The notes beneath the pieces are model-generated. The model made no database searches. It was not told the DNA's origin and was given only the letters and a program-made list of their open reading frames with translations. A stretch of 64,000 nt of DNA, taken from NCBI GenBank assembly GCA_017402995.1, contig JAFQOV010000007.1, positions 1-64,000 on the forward strand, written 5' to 3'. This DNA comes from Candidatus Gastranaerophilales bacterium. Lineage in GTDB: Bacteria; Cyanobacteriota; Vampirovibrionia; Gastranaerophilales; Gastranaerophilaceae. This document shows positions 35,509 to 44,756 of this stretch, piece by piece. Numbering within the stretch: position 1 is the first letter of the stretch; each line of letters opens with the position of its first letter. The position numbers were made by a program, and so were the translations under genes.

Positions 35509-36864
35509 ATGTTTGATAGTTTATCTGAAAAATTACAAAATATAATTAATCATGCCCGCGGGCAAGCAACTTTAACTGATGACAATATTCAAGACGCGCT
35601 TCGCGAAATTAGACGTGCGTTATTAGAGGCAGATGTTTCTTTGGGTGTTGTTAAATCTTTTATTTCATCAATTAAAGATAAAGTCATAGGGGAAGAAGTT
35701 GTTAAATCAACAAACCCTTCTCAAACTTTAATTAAAATCGTTAATGATGAATTAACTTTGCTTTTAGGTGAAAAAAATTCACCATTAAAACTAGATACAA
35801 ACCCATCAATAATTATGATGCTTGGTTTGCAAGGTTCTGGTAAAACAACTGCGAGTGCAAAATTGGCACTAAAATTAAAAAAAGAAGGCAAAAAGCCGCT
35901 TTTGGTTGCACTTGATGTTTATCGTCCTGCGGCAATTTTGCAACTTCAAACTTTAGCAAAAGATAATTCTTTAGATTTTTATTCGCAAGAAAATGAAAAA
36001 AATATTGTGAAAATCGCGCAAGGCGCACTTTCATATGCAAAAGAAAACAATAACACTGTTTTGATTTTTGACACAGCAGGCCGACTTGAAATCGATACAG
36101 AAATGATGGCAGAATTAATGTTGTTAGATAATGCCATTAAAATTAATGAAAAATTACTCGTAATCGACTCTATGATTGGTCAAGCCTCTGTTGAAATTGC
36201 AATGAATTTCAATGAACAATTAAATTATGATGGCGTTATTTTAACAAAACTTGATGGCGACGCAAAAGGTGGTTGCGCGCTGAGCGTTGTTTATTCAACA
36301 AAAAAACCAATCAAACTTGTTTCCCTAGGCGAAGATATCAACTCTTTAGAAGATTTCCACCCCGACAGAATGGCAAATCGAATTCTTGGAATGGGAGATA
36401 TCGTTTCGCTTGTTGAACGCGCACAAAAAAATATTGACCAAAAAGAAGCTAAAGCCCTCGAAGAAAAAATGCTCAAAGCTGAGTTTAGCTTTGAAGACTT
36501 TTTAAAAATTCAAAAACAAATTAAAATGCTTGGGTCTTTTGGCGGAATTTTATCTATGCTTCCTTTGGGCATTTCAAAAGATGACACAGATAAAATATCT
36601 CACGAAGGAGAAAAACAATTTAAAAAATTTGAAGTATTTATTCAATCAATGACACCAGCTGAGCGCAAAAATCCAGATTTATTAAATGCTTCAAGAAAAA
36701 GAAGAATTGCCCGTGGTGCTGGCATGGATATAAATGAATTAAACGCATTTGTTTCTCAGTTTGAAACAATGAAAAAAATGATGAAAGGATTAGGAACTTT
36801 TAAAAATCAATTTAAAAAAGGCAAAAACAAAATGCCTCAAGGATTTGGAAAATTTCCTTTTTAG
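35509..36864 (+). CDS. ffh: Signal recognition particle protein Ffh (SRP54)
   Basis: Targets nascent membrane proteins. N domain (about 1-90), GTPase G domain with GLQGSGKTTASAKLA, DTAGRLEID and TKLDGDAKGG, and a Met-rich M domain (SFGGILSMLPLGI, ARGAGMDINELNAFV, then MKKMMKGL). Length 451 is normal. No Shine-Dalgarno; leaderless-type promoter. First gene of a plus-strand run into trkA-trkH. Confidence 0.97.
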   Translation: MFDSLSEKLQNIINHARGQATLTDDNIQDALREIRRALLEADVSLGVVKSFISSIKDKVIGEEVVKSTNPSQTLIKIVNDELTLLLGEKNSPLKLDTNPSIIMMLGLQGSGKTTASAKLALKLKKEGKKPLLVALDVYRPAAILQLQTLAKDNSLDFYSQENEKNIVKIAQGALSYAKENNNTVLIFDTAGRLEIDTEMMAELMLLDNAIKINEKLLVIDSMIGQASVEIAMNFNEQLNYDGVILTKLDGDAKGGCALSVVYSTKKPIKLVSLGEDINSLEDFHPDRMANRILGMGDIVSLVERAQKNIDQKEAKALEEKMLKAEFSFEDFLKIQKQIKMLGSFGGILSMLPLGISKDDTDKISHEGEKQFKKFEVFIQSMTPAERKNPDLLNASRKRRIARGAGMDINELNAFVSQFETMKKMMKGLGTFKNQFKKGKNKMPQGFGKFPF

Positions 36865-36870
36865 AAAAGT

Positions 36871-38208
36871 ATGAAAATAATTATTTACGGTGCAAACGAA
36901 ATGGCAAGCGCAATTGCCGCAGATTTTTTTGAAGACCAAGATGTCATTGTCATGGATTCAAATCAAAAAAATCTTGAAAGTTTTTCTCGTCTTGACGTTG
37001 GAACAATTTGCGCTGACGCGTTAGATATTAAAACTTTAAAAAACTCAGATATCGAATCAGCTGATGTGTTTATTGCATGTTCAGATTCTGATGAAGCAAA
37101 TATTATTGCTTGTTTAACAGCAAAAAGAGTTTCTGATGCGCAAACTATTTGCTTTGTTCAAAAGAAAGATTCCCTAGAAGCGCTAAACTTTGTAAAAGAC
37201 AAATATCCTGTTTCTTACGCTCAATGTCTAGATAACATCATTTGGCCACAAAAATTATTGGTACAAGAAATTGTTAAAATCATTACAGTTCCAGAAGCAG
37301 TTGATGTTGAAAACTTTGCACACGGCAGAGCAAGACTATTAGAATATCGAATTAAAGAAGATTCAGAACTTTTAAACAAAAAATTAAAAGATTACTACTT
37401 TAACTCAGAAGTTTTAGTTGTCGGAATTGTTAGAAACGAAGAACTGTTCATTCCGAACGGAAATTCTGAATTTTTATTAAATGATAAAGTCTTTTTAATG
37501 GGTACTCCAATTGGGCTTGATATCGCAGCGAGCGAACTTTTTGACACCAAAGCAAAAGTTAAAAAAATCACAATCATTGGCGGGGGCTCTGTTGGTTTTG
37601 AACTTGCAAAAATTTTGGAAGAAACCAAAATGAGCTTAAAGTTAATCGAAAATGATTATGAAAGATGTGAATTTTTATCTGAAAATCTTAAAAAGACATT
37701 AATCTTAAACGGCTCAGGAACAAGTCTTGAACTCTTAGAGCAAGAAGAAATTGGCAAATCAGACGTTGTTGTTGCGATTACAAATAATGACGAAAAGAAT
37801 TTATTGTGTTCGTTGTTATCAAAACAGCTAGATTCCAAAAAAGTCATTACAAGAGTTTCGCAAGGCGCAACAGCAAACCTTTTTGAGCGCGTCGGAGTTG
37901 ACGTTGCAATTTCTCAAAGAGAAGCTTGCGTAAATGAAATTAAAAATCGAATAATTGACTCTCGAGCTGGCGTCATTGCAACAGTTGAGCGCGGACAAGG
38001 CGAAATTTTAGAAATAAATTTAGATGAAAAATTTGAAACAAAATTAATTCAAGAAATTAAGCTTCCAGCTTCTGGTGTTATCGCAATTATAAAACGTGGC
38101 TCAAAAGTAGTTATCCCAAAAGGACAAACAATGTTAAAACCTTGCGATACATTGTTGATTTTCACAAAAACGCAAGATGTAGTTAAAATTAAGGAATTTT
38201 TTAAATAA
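36871..38208 (+). CDS. trkA: Trk potassium uptake protein TrkA
   Basis: Cytoplasmic NAD(H)-binding regulator of the TrkH channel. Two RCK units each have a Rossmann start (IIIYGANEMASAIA at 3-16; ITIIGGGSVGFELAKIL near 230) and each is followed by a TrkA_C domain. It begins 6 nt after ffh, and its stop overlaps the trkH ATG by one base, so it is coupled to its channel partner. Confidence 0.95.
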   Translation: MKIIIYGANEMASAIAADFFEDQDVIVMDSNQKNLESFSRLDVGTICADALDIKTLKNSDIESADVFIACSDSDEANIIACLTAKRVSDAQTICFVQKKDSLEALNFVKDKYPVSYAQCLDNIIWPQKLLVQEIVKIITVPEAVDVENFAHGRARLLEYRIKEDSELLNKKLKDYYFNSEVLVVGIVRNEELFIPNGNSEFLLNDKVFLMGTPIGLDIAASELFDTKAKVKKITIIGGGSVGFELAKILEETKMSLKLIENDYERCEFLSENLKKTLILNGSGTSLELLEQEEIGKSDVVVAITNNDEKNLLCSLLSKQLDSKKVITRVSQGATANLFERVGVDVAISQREACVNEIKNRIIDSRAGVIATVERGQGEILEINLDEKFETKLIQEIKLPASGVIAIIKRGSKVVIPKGQTMLKPCDTLLIFTKTQDVVKIKEFFK

Positions 38209-39659
38209 TGAGATATGGCTTGATTTCAAACATATTGGGTTTAATTTCTAAATTTTTAAGCTTCATTTTTATCCCACCAATTCTTGTGGCTCTTTCAATG
38301 AAAGAATATTCCCATATTTTGCCATTTACAGTTGGTGCAATTTTTTGTTTGATATTAGGTTTTATATTAACTTTAAAAAAAGAACATCAAAAAGATATAG
38401 ATAACCTTAAAAAGTCTGAATCCTTGGCGGTTGTGTTTTTTGCTTGGGTTTTATTTGGCTTAATATGTACAATTCCATATCTTTTTTATAATTTAAATTT
38501 CACAGACGCTTGTTTTGAAGCCTTCTCTGGTGTTACAACAACGGGTGCTACAATTTTTCAAAATTTTGATTTATATCCAAAAGCACTTTTCTTCTTCCGC
38601 TCTTCTACACAATGGTTTGGCGGTATGGGAATTGTCGTTTTGTTTATTGCAATTTTGCCAAAAGTATCGGTCGCTGGGCGTCAAATGTTTTACGCAGAAG
38701 CTCCAACACCATTAGAGGACAAGCCAACTCCTCGCATTCGTCACACAGCGGGCTGGTTTTGGGGATTATATTTAGCTTTCACTTTAATTGAAACAATAAT
38801 TTTGCACTGTTTAGGTTTAGATTTTTTTGATTCTTTAATTACGTCACTATCAACAATCTCAACAGGCGGTTTTTCACCACATGCGCACAGCATAATCAGC
38901 TTTAATAGCGTTAGTGTTTCAATTTGTGTTCTATTTTTTATGTTTTTAGGTGGTGTAAACTATATTTTAATTTATAGAGGTTTGAAATCTAAAAAACCAA
39001 CACCATTTTTTAAAAGTGAAGAATTTAAGGCATATTCCATAATTACAATATTTATCAGCGTGATTTTGGCTTTAAGCTTATTAATTAATTCTGATTATCC
39101 AGTTAAAAAAGCATTTTTAAATTCATTTTTTGAAATTGTCGCAACAATGACCTCAACAGGTTTTGCAATTGATAACTATATCAATTGGGATAGCGTCAGC
39201 AAAATAATCTTATTTGTAGCGTTTTTCCTTGGTGGTTGTGCAACATCAACCTCTGGTGGCGTTAAAATAATCCGTTGGGTTTTTGTTTGGAAATATTTAA
39301 AACGAGAACTAAACAAAATCATTCACCCGCAAGGAGTTTACCCAATTAAACTAGAAGGAGCAACATTAGAAGTTGATGTAATTTCGCAAATTCTTGCGTT
39401 CATTATCTTCTATTTGATAATTTTTGCGCTGGGTGCTTTTTTCATTGTTTTAATTGAAAATAATATTACAATTGCAATCAGCTCTTCTGCTGCTGCAATT
39501 GGCAACATTGGTCCTGGGTTTGGCATTATCGGTCCAATGGGAGATTATTCAAGTTTACACTGCGCTACAAAATGGATTTTAATTCTTTTAATGTTGATTG
39601 GAAGGCTTGAAATCATACCGTTTTTGGCAATTTTGAATAAGGATTTATGGAAAAACTAA
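38208..39659 (+). CDS. trkH: Trk potassium uptake channel TrkH
   Basis: A multi-pass K+ transporter of 483 aa. The P-loop half-sites are visible as FSGVTTTGATIF, TISTGGFSPH, MTSTGFAI and AIGNIGPGFG, each with a conserved Gly at the filter. About ten hydrophobic helices surround them. It works with TrkA, encoded directly upstream. The 3' end overlaps the fmt-family gene by 13 nt. Confidence 0.96.
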   Translation: MRYGLISNILGLISKFLSFIFIPPILVALSMKEYSHILPFTVGAIFCLILGFILTLKKEHQKDIDNLKKSESLAVVFFAWVLFGLICTIPYLFYNLNFTDACFEAFSGVTTTGATIFQNFDLYPKALFFFRSSTQWFGGMGIVVLFIAILPKVSVAGRQMFYAEAPTPLEDKPTPRIRHTAGWFWGLYLAFTLIETIILHCLGLDFFDSLITSLSTISTGGFSPHAHSIISFNSVSVSICVLFFMFLGGVNYILIYRGLKSKKPTPFFKSEEFKAYSIITIFISVILALSLLINSDYPVKKAFLNSFFEIVATMTSTGFAIDNYINWDSVSKIILFVAFFLGGCATSTSGGVKIIRWVFVWKYLKRELNKIIHPQGVYPIKLEGATLEVDVISQILAFIIFYLIIFALGAFFIVLIENNITIAISSSAAAIGNIGPGFGIIGPMGDYSSLHCATKWILILLMLIGRLEIIPFLAILNKDLWKN

Positions 39660-40585
39660 CAGCTAAAAAATTGAAAATTATTTTTGTCGGCATTCCAGAT
39701 ATGGCGCTTGTTTGCCTTGAAAATTTAATAAGGTCAAAGTTTGAAATTGTCGCTGTTGTGCCACCTAAAAAAAACCATGAAACTTTTAATTTTTTCAAAA
39801 ATTTTGTTCAATCAAAAAATATTGAATTTTTAGAATTTGAAAACAGTCCAAATGATATTGAATATTGCGAAAAAATAAAAGCCTTAAATGCTGATATTGG
39901 CGTTGTTTGTTCGTATAATTCTCGTTTTTCAAAAGAGTTTTTATCAACTACAAAAATGGGCTATATTAATTGCCACCCTTCGCTTTTGCCACAATATCGC
40001 GGTGCGGCACCTTATTTTCATGTTGTTAAAAATAACGAAAAATTTTCTGGAATTACTTTACATTTTATGGACGAAACTTTTGATACGGGCGATATTGTCT
40101 ATCAAGAAAAGTTTGAAATCCTCCCTGATGAAACAATGGGAACGTTATTTAACCGCACAACCTATATGCTATCAAACGCATTAGTCAAAGTTTTGGGAGA
40201 TTTAGAAAAAACAGGCGAAATTAAAAGATATCCGCAACCAAAAGGTGAATTTAATCTTGCACCAAAAGTCAATGGAAACTTTAGATTAAGATGGCATTAT
40301 CACGCATCTGAGCTTGAGTGTTTAATTCGCGCCTGCAATCCTTTCTATAATGCTTTTTGCGGTTTTAGAGGAACAACTTTAAAAATAATCAAAGCAAAAA
40401 TAATTTTAAAAGAACACAATCTTGAATTTGGAACAATTGCAAGTTCAAATGATAAAGAGCTTTTAATCGCAGTCAAGGGCGGATTTTTATCGCCCGAAGT
40501 GATGTCTTTTGCAACTTGGGGATATTTTACACCTGAAAGCTTTTACAACACTTTTAGTCCGCAAGTTGGTGAATACTTAGATTAA
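39647..40585 (+). CDS. fmt: Methionyl-tRNA formyltransferase family protein
   Basis: The formyltransferase catalytic site is clear: GYINCHPSLLPQYRGAAPYF (Asn, His) and the Asp in ETFDTGDIV. A C-terminal Fmt_C-like OB domain begins near residue 205 (LRWHYHASELECLIRACNPF), which favours Fmt over other formyltransferases. AAGGATT lies before the ATG, inside trkH. Pairing with trkAH and an endonuclease IV-like gene is unusual for fmt, which commonly neighbours def or rsmB. A nucleotide-sugar formyltransferase is the alternative. Confidence 0.82.
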   Translation: MEKLTAKKLKIIFVGIPDMALVCLENLIRSKFEIVAVVPPKKNHETFNFFKNFVQSKNIEFLEFENSPNDIEYCEKIKALNADIGVVCSYNSRFSKEFLSTTKMGYINCHPSLLPQYRGAAPYFHVVKNNEKFSGITLHFMDETFDTGDIVYQEKFEILPDETMGTLFNRTTYMLSNALVKVLGDLEKTGEIKRYPQPKGEFNLAPKVNGNFRLRWHYHASELECLIRACNPFYNAFCGFRGTTLKIIKAKIILKEHNLEFGTIASSNDKELLIAVKGGFLSPEVMSFATWGYFTPESFYNTFSPQVGEYLD

Positions 40586-40595
40586 GGAGAAAATT

Positions 40596-41411
40596 TTGGA
40601 TAAATTACATTTTTTAACAGCTGGAATACCAACAAATGCAAAAGATTATACAAACGCTTTTTTAAAGCTTGATGAAATGAATCTTGATGGATTAGAGGTG
40701 GAATTTGTCCATGGGGTTCGATATAGTGACAAAACTAGAGAAGCAATTTTGGCTCGAAATAACAAATTAATTACTCATCACGGACCATATTATATTAATT
40801 TAAATGCTCAAGAAGAAGATAAAATCCAAGCAAGTATTAAAAGAGTTCTGGATACTGCTCGCGCAGCAGATGATTTAGGAGCATATTCAATAACTTATCA
40901 TGCAGCTTTTTATTTAGGACAAGATGAAAAAACATTGATGAAAACAATGATTGAGCGCCACAAAACAATCATTGAAACTCTAGAAGAAGAAAACATCAAG
41001 GTATGGATTCGTCCAGAAACAACAGGCAAAAAAAGCCAGTGGGGAACATTAGAAGAAATTGTTGAATTGTCAAAACAATTTGAGCAAATTCTTCCTTGTA
41101 TAGATTTTGCACATATCCACGCTAGAGAAAATGGCAAATTTAATACCTATGACGAATTTTGCTATATTTTAGATTACGTTGCAAAAAATCTTGGCGAAAT
41201 CGCTTTAAATAATTTCCATGGGCACGTAGCAGGGATTAACTACGGCGAAAAGGGCGAAAAAAACCATTTAATCTTTGAAGAGAGCGATTTTAACTATCAA
41301 GATTTATTAAAAGCGTTTAAAAAGTTTGATATTAAAGGGGCAATTGTTTGTGAAAGCCCAAATATCGAAATAGATACAAAAATATTAAAAGATTATTATT
41401 TGTCTTTATAG
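40596..41411 (+). CDS. Endonuclease IV / AP-endonuclease-2 family TIM barrel
   Basis: Starts at TTG 40596 with AAGGAG 8 nt upstream. The 271-aa barrel carries putative metal ligands in THHGPYYINL, ITYHAAFYL, IRPETTGKKSQWGTLEEI, PCIDFAHIHA, NFHGHVAGI and VCESPN. These match the Nfo-like order of His, Glu and Asp ligands. It could be a true AP endonuclease or a sugar-phosphate isomerase of the same fold; the GTLEEI and DFAHIHA blocks favour the nuclease. Last gene of the trkA-trkH-fmt run. Confidence 0.8.
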   Translation: MDKLHFLTAGIPTNAKDYTNAFLKLDEMNLDGLEVEFVHGVRYSDKTREAILARNNKLITHHGPYYINLNAQEEDKIQASIKRVLDTARAADDLGAYSITYHAAFYLGQDEKTLMKTMIERHKTIIETLEEENIKVWIRPETTGKKSQWGTLEEIVELSKQFEQILPCIDFAHIHARENGKFNTYDEFCYILDYVAKNLGEIALNNFHGHVAGINYGEKGEKNHLIFEESDFNYQDLLKAFKKFDIKGAIVCESPNIEIDTKILKDYYLSL

Positions 41412-41436
41412 GGCAAAAAATTGTTTTTTCGGGGTT

Positions 41437-41462
41437 TTTAAACATCTAGAAAGGTGTTTAAA
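41437..41462 (+). promoter_or_regulatory. Hairpin enclosing the Shine-Dalgarno of the HEYTH protein gene
   Basis: TTTAAACATC (41437-41446) pairs with GGTGTTTAAA (41453-41462), one G-U included, around a six-base TAGAAA loop. The stem ends directly at the ATG, and the AAAGG ribosome-binding site is split between loop and stem, so translation could be controlled by opening it. Confidence 0.6.
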
Positions 41463-42491
41463 ATGAAAATTACCCCAATATCAATTTTTTCTTTAAATAA
41501 TAACAATCAAAAAAGAACAGTTAATAATTCCCTAAAATTAACATATCCAAAAGATAGCGTTTCTTTTAGCGGCAAACACAAGCCCCCTAAAAAAGAGGCA
41601 GAATTTTTTGAAGAAGATATTAAAACACTTAAAGAAGATTTATTAAAAGAATATGATAAAACAGGCAAATTAAGCTTTTCTGTTTTGCCTATGATAATTG
41701 GTTACGACGTTGAAATTAAACCAATTGAAGAACTAAACAAAGATTATCTTGATAGCGAAAAAATCGTTGCCCAAGCAAACGAACATAGCGATTTAACAGT
41801 CACACATGTTAATGGAATTCCATATATTGAAAAAATTAAACCTGGGCAAATTACGCTTTACTTATCAAGCTTGGATAAACCTAAAACTCAAACAATACAA
41901 GATATTGCACATGAATATACGCACATTTTGCAATATAGAAAAACTCCGGCAAAAGAAGCTAGTTTGATTGTTGACAACTTAAAAGCGCACAAAATGAACT
42001 TTGGAAATGTTGTTATAAATGTTGGAAGATTATATCAAGATGGCTTATTAGACTTTGAAGTCAACAACAAAAGCGAAATTTTCAAATTTTACAATATTCA
42101 AAAAGGCAAAAGCGTAATTGATGATTTTAGAGAAATTGAATCTCCAGCGAAAGATTTAGAAAAAGCCTTTGGTGCCGTTAATAAAAAAGATTTAGAGCGA
42201 ATTTTGGCACAAAAATTAGATAACGAAATTACAGAAGTTAGCGAATATTTAATTGAAAGTTTACCTGAATTAAACGCCATTTCAAAGAAAAACCCTGCAC
42301 ATACTTTAAAAGCTATAAAACAAACTTTTAAGGCAGTCTATGTTTCATCTTTAGAAAAAGAATATGCTGCATATTCTAACGGTTGCAAAGTTGCAAAAGA
42401 AATTAATGGTATTGACTATAATATTCCATACGACACAATTGTTGAACTATACAAAAAACTTGCAAAATCATCAGAACTTTTAGGATATTAA
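41463..42491 (+). CDS. Putative zinc metallopeptidase (HEYTH) with D-x-VSF N-terminal leader
   Basis: The ATG at 41463 is chosen over a GTG at 41454 because AAAGG is correctly spaced. The first 38 residues are low-complexity (Asn/Lys/Ser), ending in KDSVSFSGK, which matches the leader of the RelA/SpoT-like protein at 6467. A soluble region follows, with HEYTH at residues 150-154 (IAHEYTHILQYR) as the HExxH zinc site. A later EKEYAAYSNG could give the third ligand. No hydrophobic signal peptide is seen. The family is unrecognised. Expression may be controlled by the RBS hairpin. Confidence 0.65.
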   Translation: MKITPISIFSLNNNNQKRTVNNSLKLTYPKDSVSFSGKHKPPKKEAEFFEEDIKTLKEDLLKEYDKTGKLSFSVLPMIIGYDVEIKPIEELNKDYLDSEKIVAQANEHSDLTVTHVNGIPYIEKIKPGQITLYLSSLDKPKTQTIQDIAHEYTHILQYRKTPAKEASLIVDNLKAHKMNFGNVVINVGRLYQDGLLDFEVNNKSEIFKFYNIQKGKSVIDDFREIESPAKDLEKAFGAVNKKDLERILAQKLDNEITEVSEYLIESLPELNAISKKNPAHTLKAIKQTFKAVYVSSLEKEYAAYSNGCKVAKEINGIDYNIPYDTIVELYKKLAKSSELLGY

Positions 42492-42530
42492 TTTTTATAT
42501 TAAAATATAATTATTAATAAAGGAGTTAAG

Positions 42531-43343
42531 ATGAAAAAAATATTTTTTGCATTGTTTCTAATGTTGTTTAGCTTATCCTTTGCAACAGATTGGAACTCTG
42601 AAGCTGCGCTTAAAAGAGTTAATGCAATTGGAAGCAAAATTTTAAAAGCAAATAATATTAATTTTGATATCGAATTTAAAGTGTCAGATGAGCCTGATAT
42701 CAACGCTTATGCAAATATTGATAAAGAAGTTTATGTTTACCGCGGATTATTAGAATATGTTGATAATGATGAAGAACTAGCTGGCGTCATTTCGCATGAA
42801 ATGGGTCATATTATCAATGGACATTGCGCAAAACAAGGTGTTTTAGGGGTTGGGATTGCGACAATTGCTTCTCAAATCACAAGCAACCAGCTTGTTTCCG
42901 CCGTTGGTCAACAGTTAGCCACAAGCAAACTATCAAGAAATGATGAATTTGAAGCAGATTTATCTGGTGTTGATATGATGATTAAAGCAGGCTATAACCC
43001 ACTTGCAATGATTTCATTATTAAACAAAATCACAGGAAATTATATTGACATTTTACAAACTCACCCAAGTGGCGAAAAAAGACTAATGAACATTTACAAT
43101 TATGTTGAATATAATTATTCTGATAAGCTTAAAAAAGGTTTTAATTCTGATTCATATAAAAAAGCTTTGCTTGTAATTAATCCTAATGTTGAAAAAAGAA
43201 AAGCAAGCAAAAAACTAACAAAAAAATATGAAAAAGAACAAAAAAAATTATTAAAGAAAAAAGAAAAAAGAGCCAAAAAAATGCAAGGCAAAAATTCTAT
43301 CTGGGACGGATATTACACAACTTTGCAATTAATGGCAAGCTAA
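42531..43343 (+). CDS. Secreted M48-family zinc metalloprotease
   Basis: A signal peptide (KKIFFALFLMLFSLSFA) is followed by the M48 core: HEMGHIINGHC with the HExxH site, and EFEADLSGVDMMIKAGYNP with the third ligand Glu. The tail of about 40 residues is extremely Lys-rich, an odd feature for a periplasmic protease. It resembles the periplasmic BepA/LoiP group. AAAGGAG precedes the ATG, and DUF475 follows after 10 nt with its own AAAGGAG. Confidence 0.9.
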   Translation: MKKIFFALFLMLFSLSFATDWNSEAALKRVNAIGSKILKANNINFDIEFKVSDEPDINAYANIDKEVYVYRGLLEYVDNDEELAGVISHEMGHIINGHCAKQGVLGVGIATIASQITSNQLVSAVGQQLATSKLSRNDEFEADLSGVDMMIKAGYNPLAMISLLNKITGNYIDILQTHPSGEKRLMNIYNYVEYNYSDKLKKGFNSDSYKKALLVINPNVEKRKASKKLTKKYEKEQKKLLKKKEKRAKKMQGKNSIWDGYYTTLQLMAS

Positions 43344-43353
43344 AGGAGTTTAG

Positions 43354-44388
43354 ATGAAATATTTTTTAGGTTCATATCTTTTTACAGCACTTGGTTTCAT
43401 TTGCGCATATTTTTGGGCAATCCATTCAAATTTAAACATCTTAAGCGCGTTGTTTGTAGTCTTTGTTTTAAGCATTTTAGAAGTCAGCTTGTCTTTTGAT
43501 AATGCTGTAATCAACGCTGCAAAGCTTGAAAAGATGTCTTTAGTTTGGCAAAAAAGATTTTTAACCTGGGGGATATTAATTGCCGTTTTTGGTATGAGGT
43601 TTTTATTTCCGCTTTTAATCGTTGCAATTTTTTCAAAACTTGGATTAGGTGAAGTTTTAAACATGGCATTAAATGACACAGACAAATATTCTCATTATCT
43701 TCATGTTTCGCACCCCTATGTCATAACATTTGGCGCTGCATTTTTAATAATGTTATTTTTAAATTATTTCTTTAATAAAGATAAAAAAATCCACTGGATT
43801 AAATGTATTGAAGAAAAATTAACTTGTTGCGGAAAATTAAAAGGCATTTCTTCAATTATCACTTTAATTTTAATCGCAATTGTGCAACATTTTTCACCTG
43901 CGCAAGATAAAATGCAACTCATTATTTCGGGCGTATCTGGTTTGGTTATCTATCTTTTGATTGATGGAATGTCAAAAGCGCTAGAGCGCCATGCTGAAAA
44001 ATTCAGCGAGAATACTTGCACTCCAAAATTTAACCTTGCAAACACTTGCTTCATAAATTTCTTATATCTTGAATTAATTGACGCGTCGTTTTCGCTTGAC
44101 GGTGTTTTAGGTGCGTTTGCACTAAGCAAAGATATCGTAATCATCACAATCGGGCTTTCAATCGGCGCAATGTTTGTTCGTTCTTTAACAATTATGCTCG
44201 TTGAAAAGAAAACCCTAAAACAATATATCTATCTTGAACACGGCGCACACTGGGCAATTGGCGCTTTAGCTGTGATTATGTTTATTTCTGCAATTCAAGA
44301 AGTCAGCGAAATCATCACAGGATTTATTGGCTTGTTCTTCATTACCCTTGCGTTTATTTCATCAATCAAAGAAAATAAAAAAGTGTAA
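43354..44388 (+). CDS. DUF475 multi-pass membrane protein
   Basis: A 344-aa integral membrane protein with about eight to nine helices. The FVLSILEVSLSFDNAVINAAKL motif and the later YLELIDASFSLDGVLGAFAL motif are the paired acidic repeats of the DUF475/TerC-like superfamily. Members are thought to handle metal ions, but no activity is established here. AAAGGAG lies 6 nt before the ATG. It is downstream of the M48 protease and probably co-transcribed. Confidence 0.88.
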   Translation: MKYFLGSYLFTALGFICAYFWAIHSNLNILSALFVVFVLSILEVSLSFDNAVINAAKLEKMSLVWQKRFLTWGILIAVFGMRFLFPLLIVAIFSKLGLGEVLNMALNDTDKYSHYLHVSHPYVITFGAAFLIMLFLNYFFNKDKKIHWIKCIEEKLTCCGKLKGISSIITLILIAIVQHFSPAQDKMQLIISGVSGLVIYLLIDGMSKALERHAEKFSENTCTPKFNLANTCFINFLYLELIDASFSLDGVLGAFALSKDIVIITIGLSIGAMFVRSLTIMLVEKKTLKQYIYLEHGAHWAIGALAVIMFISAIQEVSEIITGFIGLFFITLAFISSIKENKKV

Positions 44389-44391
44389 GAA

Positions 44392-44718
44392 TTAAGCTAA
44401 ATATTTCTTGATATTGCTAATGATTGCAGATTTTGCAACCAAACCTGTCATCATTTCTTGAATTTCGCCATTTTTGAAAATGAAAAGAGTTGGCAATGCC
44501 GATACGCCATATTCTTTTGCACAGTTTAAATTTTTATCTGTATCGATTTTAACAAATTTAACGCTTGAGCCAAATTCATTTTGCAATTGCTCTAAAACAG
44601 GCGCCAATTTTCGACATGGACCGCACCATTGCGCATAAAAATCAACAACTGTTAAAGTATCTGCTTTTAAAACAATATTTTCAAAATTATTTTCATTTAT
44701 TTCATCAATTGCTGCCAT
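44392..44718 (-). CDS. trxA: Thioredoxin
   Basis: A 108-aa dithiol-disulfide oxidoreductase. The WCGPC active site is at about residues 31-35 in VVDFYAQWCGPCRKLAP, the cis-Pro is in GVSALPTLFIF and the Asp of IDTDKN is in place. AAGGAG lies before the ATG. Divergent from nth. Confidence 0.97.
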   Translation of the reverse strand: MAAIDEINENNFENIVLKADTLTVVDFYAQWCGPCRKLAPVLEQLQNEFGSSVKFVKIDTDKNLNCAKEYGVSALPTLFIFKNGEIQEMMTGLVAKSAIISNIKKYLA

Positions 44719-44744
44719 AATTAGCTCCTTTTTTAATTTTATTA

Positions 44745-44750
44745 TATCAT
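44745..44750 (+). promoter_or_regulatory. -10 element of nth (leaderless type)
   Basis: TATCAT, first base 12 nt before the nth ATG, with no Shine-Dalgarno between. Confidence 0.4.
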
Positions 44751-44756
44751 TTTACC

